64,000 nucleotides of DNA from Micromonospora carbonacea (GCF_014205165.1 NZ_JACHMZ010000001.1:868001-932000), one strand, 5' to 3'; positions 28,708 through 38,411 are shown, counted from the stretch's first letter. Notes: a model not told the origin generated them from the sequence alone. A program made the numbers and translations.

Positions 28708-29766
28708 ATGGAGAGCACGCAGCACACCGTGCAGGCCAACGGCATCGTCCAGCGGGTCCGGGTGGCCGGCCCGCCCGACGGCGCGCCCGTGCTGCTGGTG
28801 CACGGCAACTGCTCGTCCTCGGCGTTCTGGGAGCCGCTGCTGCGGCGGCTGCCCGACACTCTCCGGGTGGTCGCCCCGGACCTGCGCGGCTACGGCGGCA
28901 CCGAGACCGCCGCGGTGGACGCCACCCGGGGCCTGCGGGACTTCGCCGACGACGTCGCCGCCCTGCTCGACGCCCCGGGGCTCTTCGCCCCCGGCGCGCG
29001 GCCGGTGGTGGTCGGGCACTCCCTCGGCGGGGGAGTGGCGATGCGGCTGCTGGTCGACCACCCCGGCCGGGTGGCCGGGCTGCTGCTCTCCGCGCCCGTC
29101 TCCCCGTACGGCTTCGGCGGCACCCGGGACCTGGCCGGCACCCCGACCACGCCCGACTTCGCGGGCACCGGCGGCGGCACCGCGAACGGGGACTTCGTGG
29201 CCCGGCTGGTCGCGGGCGACCGGGGCGCGGACGGCCCGACCAGCCCCCGCAACGTGCTGCGGACCGCGTACGTGGCCGATCCGGCGTCGCTCGGCGACGA
29301 CGAGGAACTGCTGCTGGACAGCCTCCTGTCCACCGCCACCGGGGACGGCAACTACCCCGGCACGGCGGTCGCCTCGCCGCACTGGCCGGGCATCGCGGCC
29401 GGCGGCAGCGGCGTGCTCAACGCGCTCGCCCCGGCCCACTTCCGCATCGCCGACGACCTCGTCGCCGTCGCCGGCAAGCCCCCCGTCACCTGGGTACGCG
29501 GCGACGCCGACGTGATCGTGTCGGACACCTCGCTGTTCGACCTGGCCCACCTCGGGTCGCTCGGGGTGGTGCCCGGCTGGCCGGGGGAGCGGGACTGCCC
29601 GCCGCAGCCGATGGTCGGGCAGACCCGGGCGGTGCTCGACCGGTACGCTGCGGCCGGCGGGGCGTACCGCGAGGTGGTGTTGCCGGGGTGCGGGCACAGC
29701 CCGCACCTGGAGCGGCCGGCGGAGTTCGTCGCCGAGCTGCTGGCGCTGACCGGCCGGAGCCGCTGA
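28708..29766 (+). CDS. Alpha/beta hydrolase
   Basis: 352 residues with the alpha/beta-hydrolase fold: LLVHGNCSSSAFW (oxyanion loop), APDLRGYGG, nucleophile Ser105 in GHSLGG, an acid in WVRGDADVIV, and His in GCGHSPHLERP. The cap region (about 130-260) is long, with a GTGGGT glycine stretch. It is a soluble cytoplasmic hydrolase, lacking a signal peptide, with unknown substrate. The ATG at 28708 is chosen because the conserved strand begins shortly after; no good Shine-Dalgarno is present. Confidence 0.8.
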   Translation: MESTQHTVQANGIVQRVRVAGPPDGAPVLLVHGNCSSSAFWEPLLRRLPDTLRVVAPDLRGYGGTETAAVDATRGLRDFADDVAALLDAPGLFAPGARPVVVGHSLGGGVAMRLLVDHPGRVAGLLLSAPVSPYGFGGTRDLAGTPTTPDFAGTGGGTANGDFVARLVAGDRGADGPTSPRNVLRTAYVADPASLGDDEELLLDSLLSTATGDGNYPGTAVASPHWPGIAAGGSGVLNALAPAHFRIADDLVAVAGKPPVTWVRGDADVIVSDTSLFDLAHLGSLGVVPGWPGERDCPPQPMVGQTRAVLDRYAAAGGAYREVVLPGCGHSPHLERPAEFVAELLALTGRSR

Positions 29767-29864
29767 CAGGCCCCTGCCGGAGCCACTGAGCCGCCCGGCC
29801 GGAGCCGCCGGCACCCTCCGCGTCCCGGCGGCGGACCGTCGCGTGGCAGACTCGCGCGCAGAAC

Positions 29865-29880
29865 CTTAGTGACCGTTCAA
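29865..29880 (+). promoter_or_regulatory. Acyl-CoA-type operator (site b) upstream of double 3HCDH
   Basis: CTTAGTGACCGTTCAA matches the shared motif at 12 of 16 positions against the icmA site, with CTTA and GTTC conserved. It is 55 bp before the GTG start of the 3-hydroxyacyl-CoA dehydrogenase. Confidence 0.55.
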
Positions 29881-29935
29881 GCGGTCCCGCGGGGGTCCCG
29901 TCCCGCGGTCCCGCGCAGCATTGGGGAGGCCGGTC

Positions 29936-31606
29936 GTGGCGCGCGAGTTCACCAGCGTGGGCGTTGTGGGGCTGGGCACCATGGGTGCCGGCATCGTCGA
30001 GGTCTTCGCGCGCAACGGCATCGACGTCGTCGCGGTCGAGGTCTCCGACGCCGCCCTCGACCGTGGCCGGGCCCACCTGACCGGCTCGACCGACCGGGCC
30101 GTCGCCCGGGGCAAGCTCGCCGAGGCCGACCGGGACGCCCTGCTGGCCCGGGTCGACTTCCAGGTCGGGCTGGCCGCGCTGCACTCGGTGGACCTGGTGG
30201 TCGAGGCGGTCCCCGAGCGCCTCGACCTCAAGCGGCGGATCTTCGCCGAACTGGACCGGGTCTGCAAGCCCGAGGCGGTCCTCGCCACCAACACCTCCTC
30301 GCTGTCGGTCACCGAGGTCTCCGTCGCCACCGGCCGACCCCAGCAGGTCGTCGGCATCCACTTCTTCAACCCGGCCCCGGTGATGAGGCTGGTCGAGGTG
30401 GTCCGCACGGTGGTCACCGCCGCCGACGTGGTCGCCGACGTCGAGGCCCTCTGCGCCCGGCTCGGCAAGGTCGGCGTCACCATCGGCGACCGGGCCGGGT
30501 TCATCGCCAACGCGCTGCTCTTCGGCTACCTCAACCACGCCGTCGGCATGTTCGAGTCGCGCTACGCCAGCCGCGAGGACATCGACGCCGCCATGAAGCT
30601 CGGCGGCGGCCTGCCGATGGGGCCGCTCGCCCTGCTGGACCTCATCGGCCTCGACACCGCGTGCGAGATCCTGGACACCATGTACCGGCGCGGCGGGCGG
30701 GACCGCCGGCACGCCCCGGCGCCGCTGGTCCGGCAGATGGTCACCGCGGGCCTGCTCGGCCGCAAGTCCGGCCGGGGCTTCTACACCTACGAGAAGCCGG
30801 GCTCGGCGAAGGTCGTGCCGGACGGGTCGACCCCGCAGGAGCGGCCGGCGGCCGGCGACGGCGCGCGCCGTGTCGCCCGGGTCGGCGTCGTCGGCTCCGG
30901 GGCGACGGCCGCCGGGCTCGTCGAGGTCTTCGCCGGGGCCGGCTACGAGGTGGTCCGGGTGGCCCCGGGCGGAGACCTCGACGGCCTGGCCGAGGTCGAC
31001 CTGGTCGTCGAGGCCGTGGCCGAGGACCTCGACGTCAAGAAGGAGCTGTTCGCCAGCCTCGACGGCGTCTGCAAGCCGGGCGTCGTGCTCGCCACCACCA
31101 CCTCGTCGCTGCCGGTGATCGACATCGCGATGGCCACCGGGCGGCCCGCCGACGTGATCGGGCTGCACTTCTCCGGCCCGGTGCCGGCGCGGCCCCTGGT
31201 GGAGATCGTGCGGACCGTCCGCACCGGCGCGGAGGCCACCGAGACCGCCCGCGCCGTCTGCGCCACGCTCGACAGGACCGCCGTGGTCTGCGGCGACCGG
31301 GCCGGCTTCGTGGTCGACGCGCTGCTCTTCCCGTACCTGAACGACGCGGTGAAGATGCTGGAGGCCGGCTACGCCACCATCGACGACATCGACCACGCGA
31401 TGAAGCTCGGCTGCGGCTACCCGACGGGCCCGTTCGAGCTGCTCGACGCGGTCGGCCTGGACGTGGCGCTCGCCAGCCAGCGCGCGCTGTACCGCGAGCT
31501 GCGCGACCCCGGCCTCGCCCCGGCCCCGCTGCTGGAGCACCTCGTCACCGCCGGCTACCTGGGCCGCAGGGCCGGGCGCGGCTTCCGCGAGCACCCCGGC
31601 CGCTGA
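29936..31606 (+). CDS. Two-module 3-hydroxyacyl-CoA dehydrogenase
   Basis: 556 residues made of two 3HCDH modules in tandem. Module 1 (about 1-290) is complete: GLGTMGAG at 12-19, NTSSLSVTE, the catalytic His in GIHFFNPAP, and a full C-terminal domain ending GRKSGRGFYTYE. Module 2 (about 314-556) is shorter: it starts GVVGSGATAAG, lacks roughly 50 residues between the second strand and LVVEAVAEDLDVKK, but keeps LHFSGPVPARP and a full C-terminal domain ending RRAGRGFREH. Module 2 may be structural rather than catalytic. The GTG at 29936 is preferred over the TTG at 29921 because GGGGAGG is well placed. It probably acts in fatty-acid beta-oxidation. Confidence 0.88.
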   Translation: MAREFTSVGVVGLGTMGAGIVEVFARNGIDVVAVEVSDAALDRGRAHLTGSTDRAVARGKLAEADRDALLARVDFQVGLAALHSVDLVVEAVPERLDLKRRIFAELDRVCKPEAVLATNTSSLSVTEVSVATGRPQQVVGIHFFNPAPVMRLVEVVRTVVTAADVVADVEALCARLGKVGVTIGDRAGFIANALLFGYLNHAVGMFESRYASREDIDAAMKLGGGLPMGPLALLDLIGLDTACEILDTMYRRGGRDRRHAPAPLVRQMVTAGLLGRKSGRGFYTYEKPGSAKVVPDGSTPQERPAAGDGARRVARVGVVGSGATAAGLVEVFAGAGYEVVRVAPGGDLDGLAEVDLVVEAVAEDLDVKKELFASLDGVCKPGVVLATTTSSLPVIDIAMATGRPADVIGLHFSGPVPARPLVEIVRTVRTGAEATETARAVCATLDRTAVVCGDRAGFVVDALLFPYLNDAVKMLEAGYATIDDIDHAMKLGCGYPTGPFELLDAVGLDVALASQRALYRELRDPGLAPAPLLEHLVTAGYLGRRAGRGFREHPGR

Positions 31607-31738
31607 CGGGCCGCCCCGGCGGGTGGCCCCGGTCGCCGGCCGGGCCGCCCCCGCGCGTGCGGCACCTTCCGCCGGCCGGGCCGCGCAGCCGCGCACCTCG
31701 CCGGGCCGGGGTGGGGAACCGACCGTAACCTTGACGAG

Positions 31739-32065
31739 GTGAGCCCCCGTCGCAACCGTCCCCGCCGGGACGAGCACGCCCACCTCGACGCCGACCGGGC
31801 CCGCCACGGGGTGCCCACCGTGCAGCAGTGGCGCGACGGCGACTGGCAGGTGCGCGGGATCAGCGGCGGCGCGTCGGTCAAGACGTACCGCTGCCCGGGC
31901 TGCGACCAGGAGATCCGCCCGGGGGTGGCGCACCTGGTGGCCTGGCCGGCCGACGACCGGGGCGACCTCACCGACCGCCGGCACTGGCACAGCGGGTGCT
32001 GGCGGGCGCGGGACCGGCGCGGCCCCGGGATCCAGCGCGGGCGGGGCGCGCCCCGCTACGGCTGA
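31739..32065 (+). CDS. Small zinc-ribbon-like protein
   Basis: 108 residues, very basic at both ends. The core has YRCPGCDQEI and, about 40 residues on, HWHSGCW, a C-x2-C...H-x-H-x2-C pattern that suggests a bound zinc. Homologues in actinobacteria are often labelled ATP/GTP-binding, but I see no nucleotide motif here. TAACCT (31726-31731) ends 7 nt before the GTG, so the mRNA is probably leaderless. The function is unknown. Confidence 0.75.
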   Translation: MSPRRNRPRRDEHAHLDADRARHGVPTVQQWRDGDWQVRGISGGASVKTYRCPGCDQEIRPGVAHLVAWPADDRGDLTDRRHWHSGCWRARDRRGPGIQRGRGAPRYG

Positions 32066-32131
32066 GCGATCTGGATCACCCTGTTTCCGCCCGGGCGGGC
32101 GGTGCCGGCGCCGACGCGCGAGACTGGGACG

Positions 32132-32941
32132 GTGAGCACACCGATCCGCGCGTCCTCGATCCTGCCCGGGCACCGCGAGGACATCGAGCTGCACACCGCC
32201 GACGGCCTGACCCTCGTCGGCGAGCTGGCCCGCCCCGTGGCGAAGGAGCCGGCCGGCACGCTGGTCTGCCTGCACCCGCTGCCCACCCACGGCGGGATGA
32301 TGGACAGCCACGTCTTCCGCAAGGCCGCCTGGCGGCTGCCGGCGCTGGCCGACCTGGCCGTGCTCCGGTTCAACACGCGCGGCACCAGCAGCGTGCGGGG
32401 CACCAGCGAGGGCGCGTTCGACAACGCCGTCGGCGAGCGCTTCGACGTGGCCGCCGCCATCGAGTACGCCGAGTTCGCCGAGCTGCCGAACGTCTGGCTG
32501 GTCGGCTGGTCGTTCGGCACCGACCTGACCCTCAAGTACGGCTGCGACCCGGCGGTGGCCGGCGCGATCCTGCTCTCCCCGCCGCTGCGCTTCTCCGCCC
32601 CCGCCGATCTCGCGCACTGGGCGCAGGAGGGCAAGCCGCTGACCGCCCTGGTGCCCGAGTTCGACGACTACCTTCGCCCCGACGAGGCGCGGCGGCGCTT
32701 CGCGGCGGTGCCGCAGGCCGAGGTCGTCGGGGTGCCCGGCGCGAAGCACCTGTGGGTCGGCGACGCCGAGACCGTGCTCGACGAGATCGTCCGCCGGGTC
32801 AACCCGGCCGCCCCGCTGCCCCTGCCCCGCACCTGGGACGGCCCGATGACCACCGGCGACGTCAGCGCGTACGCCGACCGGACGGTCGCCTCGTTCGCCG
32901 ACGTCCCGGTGCCGGGCCCGAAGGCCGACGCCGCCGACTGA
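32132..32941 (+). CDS. Alpha/beta hydrolase (dienelactone-hydrolase-like)
   Basis: 269 residues. The chain shows LVCLHPLPTHGGMMDS in the oxyanion region, RFNTRGTSSVRGTSEG, nucleophile Ser in GWSFGTDL, and the later acid and His in KHLWVGD. This arrangement (HPxPxxGGxMD) is that of short CocE/YghX-like hydrolases without a large cap. No signal peptide is present. The GTG at 32132 is chosen because upstream sequence is not conserved in character. It ends 22 bp from the convergent AI-2E gene. Confidence 0.78.
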   Translation: MSTPIRASSILPGHREDIELHTADGLTLVGELARPVAKEPAGTLVCLHPLPTHGGMMDSHVFRKAAWRLPALADLAVLRFNTRGTSSVRGTSEGAFDNAVGERFDVAAAIEYAEFAELPNVWLVGWSFGTDLTLKYGCDPAVAGAILLSPPLRFSAPADLAHWAQEGKPLTALVPEFDDYLRPDEARRRFAAVPQAEVVGVPGAKHLWVGDAETVLDEIVRRVNPAAPLPLPRTWDGPMTTGDVSAYADRTVASFADVPVPGPKADAAD

Positions 32942-32963
32942 GCCCGGTCGGGGCGGGCGGCGG

Positions 32964-34274
32964 TCAGCGGGAGTCCTGGCGGGGCAGCACCACCTCGCGC
33001 AGGATGAGCTGGAGGGCGGCCACCGTCGGGATCGCGATCAGCGCGCCGACCACGCCCATCAGCGACACCCCCAGCAGCGCGGCGAGCAGGGCCGCGACCT
33101 CGTTGACCTCGACCGAGCGGCGCATCACCTTCGGGTAGATCAGATAGTTCTCCACCTGCTGGTAGACCACGAAGAACGCGACGCACGCGATCCCCACCGG
33201 CAGGTCGGTGGCGAAGCCGACGAGGCTGACCACCACCGCGCCGATGGTGGCGCCGATCTGCGGGATCAGGTCGGTCACCGCGACCACCACGGCCAGCGCG
33301 AACGGGTACGGCAGCCCGACGGCCAGCGCGAACACGAAGGTGGTCACCCCGGCCAGCACGGCGATGCTCAGCGCGCCCACCATGTACGCGCCGACCTTCG
33401 CCAGGATCTCGTCGCCGATGAGCCGCACCCGGTGCCGGCGGGAGCGGGGCACCAGCGCGTACCCGACGCGGCGCAGCCGGTCGAAGTACGCGAGGAAGTA
33501 GATCGTCAGGACCAGCACGGTGAGCGCCCGGAAGACCGTGCCGAAGATGAGCTGGGCGCCGCCGAGGACCCCGCCGAGCGCCCGCCCCACGGTGTCGGCG
33601 TTGGCCGCGGCCTGCACCTTCGCCATCACGTCGTACCGGACGACGAAGTCGTTGACGGCCTCGTTGCGGCGCAGCTCCTCGACGTAGCTGGGCAACTGCT
33701 CGACGAACTGCCCGGACTGGGTGACCACCGGCGGGACCAGCGCCACCAGGCCGCCGACGATCAGCGACAGCACGATCAGCGTCACCGCCGCGACGGCCAG
33801 CCCGTTGGGCAGGCCCCACGAGCGCAGCCGGACCACCGCCGGGTTGAGCCCGACGGCGAGGAAGAGCGCGATGACGACCAGCACCAGGATGCCGGCCGAG
33901 TTGCGGACGCCGAGGAAGACGGCGTACGCCAGCAGCACGCCGAGTGCGCCGGTGAAGCCGACGAGGAAGCTGTTGCGGCGCAGGGGCCGCCCCGGCACCC
34001 CGAAGCGGCCCGAGCCGGCGGCGAGCGCGCCGGGCGGGTCGAAGTCGCCGGGGTCCGCCCGGTCGTCGTCCGGCCGGTCGTCGTCCGGCCGGTCGTCGTC
34101 CGGCCGGTCGCCGCCGGGCGGGGGGCCGACGGGGGTGGCGCGGTCCGCCGGGTCGCCGTCCGGACCGGTGCGGGCCGGCTGCCCGTGGCCCACCGGTCCG
34201 TGGCTTACCGGTGGCTCGTGGCTCACCGGCCTGTCGTCCGGCTGCCCGCCGTGCGCCCGTGCGCCGTCCGCCAC
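32964..34274 (-). CDS. AI-2E family transporter
   Basis: 436 residues. A Pro/Asp-rich cytoplasmic head of about 95 residues contains three RPDDD repeats. Eight hydrophobic segments follow in the AI-2E/PerM order: NSAGILVLVVIALFLAVGLNP, a long soluble loop (QSGQFVEQLPSYVEEL), ALTVLVLTIYFLAYF, and the C-terminal VVYQQVENYLIYPKVMRRSVEV signature. The family exports autoinducer-2-like or other small molecules, or couples to sodium; the substrate here is unknown. GGAGGAGG precedes the GTG start. Confidence 0.9.
   Translation of the reverse strand: MADGARAHGGQPDDRPVSHEPPVSHGPVGHGQPARTGPDGDPADRATPVGPPPGGDRPDDDRPDDDRPDDDRADPGDFDPPGALAAGSGRFGVPGRPLRRNSFLVGFTGALGVLLAYAVFLGVRNSAGILVLVVIALFLAVGLNPAVVRLRSWGLPNGLAVAAVTLIVLSLIVGGLVALVPPVVTQSGQFVEQLPSYVEELRRNEAVNDFVVRYDVMAKVQAAANADTVGRALGGVLGGAQLIFGTVFRALTVLVLTIYFLAYFDRLRRVGYALVPRSRRHRVRLIGDEILAKVGAYMVGALSIAVLAGVTTFVFALAVGLPYPFALAVVVAVTDLIPQIGATIGAVVVSLVGFATDLPVGIACVAFFVVYQQVENYLIYPKVMRRSVEVNEVAALLAALLGVSLMGVVGALIAIPTVAALQLILREVVLPRQDSR
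34061..34105 (-). repeat. Three 15-bp tandem repeats inside the AI-2E gene
   Basis: GGTCGTCGTCCGGCC is repeated three times exactly, coding for RPDDD units in the cytoplasmic head. The number of units could vary between strains. Confidence 0.85.
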
Positions 34275-34400
34275 CGAGACCTCCTCCGCCCTCCGGCGGA
34301 TGCGCCCGGAGCGTCGTCGTCAGCCGCCCACGGCCCTGGCCGGGCGCGGGTCCTGCCGACAGGAGGGTAGTTGCCGGGCGGACGGCCCGGCCACCCCGGC

Positions 34401-36515
34401 TCACTCGGACTCGACGGACACCTTGCTCGGCCGGGCGCTGCGCTCGTCGGTCGTCGGCTTGGTCGGCCGCTTGCCGTTCTCGCCGGTGCTGGTGATCTTC
34501 GTGGGGGTCGCCCCCCGGCCGCCCTCGCCGGGCACCGCGGCCACCGTCGGCTCGCCGTCCACCCCGGCGCTGGCCGCGCCCCCGTCCACCGTGGTCACCG
34601 GCTCGGCCACCGGCCGGGTCCGGGCCGGGGCGGCGTCGTCGGCCGGCACGGCCTTCGCCACCCCCGCGTCGGCGGTCGCCTTGACCCGCGCGGGCTGCAC
34701 CGGCTCGCCGGACTCGGCGGCTGCCGTCGCCGACCCGGTCGCCTTCACGGGCACCGGCTCGGTGCCCTTCGGCGCGCCGGTCGCCTTCGCGGGCCCGGTC
34801 CCCTTCGGCGCGCCGGCCGTCGTCGCCGGCTCGGTCCCGTTCGGCGTGTCGCCCGCCTTCGCGGGCCCGGCCACCGGCGCGCCCGCCGTGGCCGACAGCC
34901 GGACGCCGGCCAGCTGCTGCCGCAGGTCGAGCAGCTGATGCTGGAGCTCGTCCGACTCCTGCCGGGACTGCCAGGTCTCCTGCCGCAGGTCGGCCAGCTG
35001 CTGCTGGGCCTGGGCGATCTCCAGCATCACCTGGGCGAGCTGCTGGCGGCCGGCGGCCACCTCCTGCTGGGTCGCCGCGAGGTGCTGCTGCGTGGTGGCC
35101 AGATGCTGCTGCGTGGTGGCCGCGTACTCCTCGAACTGGCGGCGGGACGCGGCGACGTGCTCGTCGGCCCGGCGTCGCTTGTCGGTCGCGTCGGCCTCGG
35201 CCCGGCCCAGCAGGTCGGCGGCCTCCTCCTCGGCCTGCCGGCGCATCGTGAGGGCGTCCTGCTCGGCGGCGCGCCGGATCTCCGCGGCACCGTCCTCGAT
35301 CTCGGCCCGCCGGGCGGTGTACTGCTGCTCCAGCTCGGTCTGCCGGGCCGTGTGCTGCCGGTCCAGCTCGTCGCGGCGCTGGGAGTGTTCCCGCTCGGCG
35401 GCCTCCTTGCGCTGGGCCAGCTCCCGGTCGGCCGCCTCGCGCCGGCCGTTGACCTCCTGCTCCACCCCGGCCCGCCAGGCGCCCAGCTCCTGCTGCGTCT
35501 GGGCGCGGGCCTGCTGCACGTACGCCTCGGTCTCGGTGCGCATCCGCTGCACGTACGCCTCGGTGTCGGCACGTTGGCGCTTGCCGGCCTCGGCCGCCTG
35601 GGCGGTGACCCGCTCGGCCTCCTGCCGGGCCCGGTCGCGGGTGGCCTTCGCGGCGCCCTCGGCGTCGTCGGTGATCCGCTTGGCCTCCTGCAACGCCTTG
35701 GCGTGGGTGGCCCGGCTGGCCTCGGTGGCGTTGTCGGTGAGCCGCTTCGCCTCCTGCTGGGCCTTGGCGTGCACCTCCTTGGCCGCCTCGCGGAGCTGGG
35801 TGGCCTCCTGCTGGGCCTTGGCGAGGGCCTCCCGGGCGGCCTCGCGCAGCTTGGTCGCCTCCTGCTGGGCCCGGGTGTGGATCTCCTTCGCGGCGTCCCG
35901 GAGCTGGGTCGCCTCCTGCTGGGCCTTCTCCAGGGCCTCCTGGGCGGCCTTGCGCAGCCGGGTCGACTCGTCCTTGGCCGCCGCGCGCAGCTGGGCGGAC
36001 TCGTCCTTGGCGGCCTTCAGCGTGGCGTCCGCCTCGGCGCGCCGGGCGGCGCCGTGCCGCTCCTCCTCGGCCCGCCGGGCGGCGAGGGCGATCTCGAAGT
36101 CCTTGAGCGCCTGGGCGGCCTGTTCCTTGGCCTCCGCGACGATGTGCTCGGCGGCGGCCCGCCGCGCCTCGATCTCCTCGTTGGCGGCGGCGAGGATGTC
36201 GTCGGCCTGCTCCTCGGCGAGGACGAGGATCTGCTCCACCCGCGGGCCGAGGTGCCGGAACGAGGCCCGGTCCACCACGCCGACCTGCTTGCGCACCTGG
36301 GCGAGGTCGCGTTGCAGCACCTCGACCTGCCCGGCCAGCTTGTGGATCTGGGTGTACGCCTGTTCCCGCTCGGCCGCCAGTGTCGCGATCTCGTGCTCCG
36401 CGCGAGCGACGTACCTGTCGACCTGTCGTTTCTCGTACCCCCGCAGGGCGGACTCGAAGCTGGGCTCCGTCGTCACATCCCCGCCGAGAGCGAACAGTTC
36501 CTCGCCGTGCGACAT
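34401..36515 (-). CDS. Large coiled-coil DivIVA-like protein, Scy-type polarity determinant
   Basis: 704 residues. An N-terminal DivIVA-like segment (SFESALRGYEKRQVDRYVARAEHEI) leads into a coiled coil of over 450 residues built of Ala/Glu/Gln/Arg heptads with repeated QQEATQLREAAKE units. The last 140 residues are a Pro/Ala/Gly/Thr-rich disordered tail. With the neighbouring FilP-like gene and the downstream mce-thiolase-meaB genes this matches the Streptomyces scy-filP region, where these proteins organise tip growth and the cytoskeleton. Scy of Streptomyces is about twice as long, so this may be a shortened version. The ATG at 36515 has a weak ribosome-binding site. Confidence 0.72.
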   Translation of the reverse strand: MSHGEELFALGGDVTTEPSFESALRGYEKRQVDRYVARAEHEIATLAAEREQAYTQIHKLAGQVEVLQRDLAQVRKQVGVVDRASFRHLGPRVEQILVLAEEQADDILAAANEEIEARRAAAEHIVAEAKEQAAQALKDFEIALAARRAEEERHGAARRAEADATLKAAKDESAQLRAAAKDESTRLRKAAQEALEKAQQEATQLRDAAKEIHTRAQQEATKLREAAREALAKAQQEATQLREAAKEVHAKAQQEAKRLTDNATEASRATHAKALQEAKRITDDAEGAAKATRDRARQEAERVTAQAAEAGKRQRADTEAYVQRMRTETEAYVQQARAQTQQELGAWRAGVEQEVNGRREAADRELAQRKEAAEREHSQRRDELDRQHTARQTELEQQYTARRAEIEDGAAEIRRAAEQDALTMRRQAEEEAADLLGRAEADATDKRRRADEHVAASRRQFEEYAATTQQHLATTQQHLAATQQEVAAGRQQLAQVMLEIAQAQQQLADLRQETWQSRQESDELQHQLLDLRQQLAGVRLSATAGAPVAGPAKAGDTPNGTEPATTAGAPKGTGPAKATGAPKGTEPVPVKATGSATAAAESGEPVQPARVKATADAGVAKAVPADDAAPARTRPVAEPVTTVDGGAASAGVDGEPTVAAVPGEGGRGATPTKITSTGENGKRPTKPTTDERSARPSKVSVESE

Positions 36516-36624
36516 GCCCCCATCCTCACACGCATCCGGCTCGGCTGGGGCGATACGGACGCCCCGGATGGGAGCTGATTCACTGCCGTTACCGACGCCC
36601 GTGCCGCGGCGCGGGAAAACGCAT

Positions 36625-36668
36625 ACGGCGCGGGGTCCCACCGGTTACCCGGTGTCACCCCGCGCCGT
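36625..36668 (-). terminator. Hairpin between the two coiled-coil genes
   Basis: Two 20-nt arms pair with only two mismatches around the loop TTAC. It lies directly after the FilP-like gene, so the two coiled-coil genes are probably separate transcripts or the second is attenuated. Confidence 0.75.
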
Positions 36669-36695
36669 GTCCATGCCCCCCGGCCGTGCGGTCGG

Positions 36696-37949
36696 TCAGC
36701 CGGCGGACTCCGCGCTCACCCGCTCGTCCTTGCCGTCCGCCTTGGCCGGCTCCGGCTTGGCCTGCGCCGGCGGCACGCCCGGCACGATGCCGGCGAGGCC
36801 CGACAGCATCTGGCCGAGCTGCGAGGTGACGGCGTCCTTCTGCCGGGTGAGGTCCTCGACCTCGCGGCGGGCGGCCTGCGTGGTCAGGTCGGCCTCGGTG
36901 CGGGCCTCCGTGAGCAGCCGCTTCGCCTCGGCCTTGGCCTCGTTGAGCGTCTTCTCGGACAGCGCCTTGGCCTTCTCGACGGTGTCGTTGGCGGTGCGCT
37001 CGGACTCGACCCGGCGGGCCTCGGCGCGCTGCTCGATCTCCTTGGCCCGCTCCTGGGCGGCCCGGGCGCGCTGCTCGGCCTCGCCGACCAGCTTCTGCGT
37101 CTGGGCGACCTGGGCGGCGTGCCGCTCGGACTCCTCGCGCTCGGCCTTCTCGCGCCGCTCGGCGAGCTGCAGCTCCAGGGCCTGGAGGTCCTTGTCGCGC
37201 TTGTCGCGGGCGTCGGTGAGGAGCTTGGTCGCCTCGGCGCGCTTCTCCTCGGCCTCCCGCGCGGCCTTCGCCCGCTGCTGGGTGATCTCCCGCTCGGCGG
37301 TGGCGCGCAGGGTGGCGACCTCACGCTCGACGGTCGACTTCAGCTCGGCGACCTCGTGCGCGGTGACGGTGCGCAGCTGCTTGGTCTCCCGCTCGGCGTC
37401 GGCGCGCAGGGTGTCGGCCTCCCGGCGGGCCTGCACGCGCACCTCGGCGGCCTCGCGCTCGGCGGCGGTGCGGACACTGCCGGCCTCGCGCTCGGCGGTG
37501 GCCTTCATCGCGGCGGCCTCGGCGCGGGCCTTGTCGGTGATCTCGCGCGCCTCCAGGCGGGCCGCGGAGAGGATGCCCTCGGACTCGCGCTTGGCCTCGT
37601 TGCGGTGGTCGTTGGCCTGCTCCTCGGCCAGCCGCAGGATCTGCTCGACGCGGGTGCCCAGGCCGGAGAGGGTCGGCCGGCTGTTCTCCTCGAGCTGCTT
37701 GTTGGTCTCGGCGAGCTTCTGCTCCAGCGCGCTCTGGCGCTGCTCGGCCTGGCGGAGCCGACGCTGGGCGTCGTTCATCCGCTGCTCGGCCTCGGCGCGG
37801 GCCTGCTCGGACTGGGTCAGCGCGGCGGTCAGCCGACCGATGAAGTCATCGACCTGCCCGACGTTGTATCCGCGCAGGCCAACGGTGAAATCTGGCTGCG
37901 AGTTCGCGTTATCGAAGAACGCAAGAGGGGAGGACTGCTGCTGGGGCAT
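36696..37949 (-). CDS. Coiled-coil DivIVA-like protein, FilP-type cytoskeletal protein
   Basis: 417 residues. The head contains DFTVGLRGYNVGQVDDFIGRL, the DivIVA-type membrane or tip-targeting segment. A nearly continuous coiled coil spans about residues 45-375, dominated by EREA, EAR and AEREI heptads. The short tail is Pro/Ala-rich. FilP of Streptomyces is an intermediate-filament-like protein that interacts with DivIVA at hyphal tips. No Shine-Dalgarno precedes the ATG, so a leaderless start is possible. High charge and alanine content make long spurious frames on the opposite strand; those are not genes. Confidence 0.72.
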   Translation of the reverse strand: MPQQQSSPLAFFDNANSQPDFTVGLRGYNVGQVDDFIGRLTAALTQSEQARAEAEQRMNDAQRRLRQAEQRQSALEQKLAETNKQLEENSRPTLSGLGTRVEQILRLAEEQANDHRNEAKRESEGILSAARLEAREITDKARAEAAAMKATAEREAGSVRTAAEREAAEVRVQARREADTLRADAERETKQLRTVTAHEVAELKSTVEREVATLRATAEREITQQRAKAAREAEEKRAEATKLLTDARDKRDKDLQALELQLAERREKAEREESERHAAQVAQTQKLVGEAEQRARAAQERAKEIEQRAEARRVESERTANDTVEKAKALSEKTLNEAKAEAKRLLTEARTEADLTTQAARREVEDLTRQKDAVTSQLGQMLSGLAGIVPGVPPAQAKPEPAKADGKDERVSAESAG

Positions 37950-38411
37950 TGGGACATACTCGCAGACCCCCCGGGGTGCTTCGCAAGAGCGGTGCGGGCC
38001 TTTCGTGTCCTGTTTACATGGTCAACTGACTGCCGTCGGGCGGGTCCGATCGGTGGGCGATCTTGGCAGCTCCCGGGCCGGTCCGGCGGCCCGGTGGGCG
38101 GATGGTCGGGCGCGCCGGAGGCGAGTGGTCGGGCGGCCGGGTGGGCGGTGGCCGGGTGGCCCGGTGGGCGGGTGTTCGGGCGCGCGGGGGCGTGCGGGAA
38201 AAGGGCCGCGGGAGCGCCCGGCGGTCCTTTGCCGGCCCGTGCCGGTTTCTTGTCGGCCGGTGCCGGCGATTTTCCCTGTCGGCCGTGCCGGCATCGCGCG
38301 AAATGGGGACCGCAGCCGGCGTCGAAAGGCAATGCCCGACCACCGCGATGCCCGACTGGGCCTCCCCGGACGACTCGCCGGCGGCCGGGGGGTCAGCGGC
38401 TGCAGGACCGC

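Noticed and set aside
36696..37949. The coiled-coil gene as an SMC or phage tape-measure protein
   Set aside because: It has a DivIVA-type head and no ATPase motifs, and the neighbours are core metabolic genes, not phage genes.
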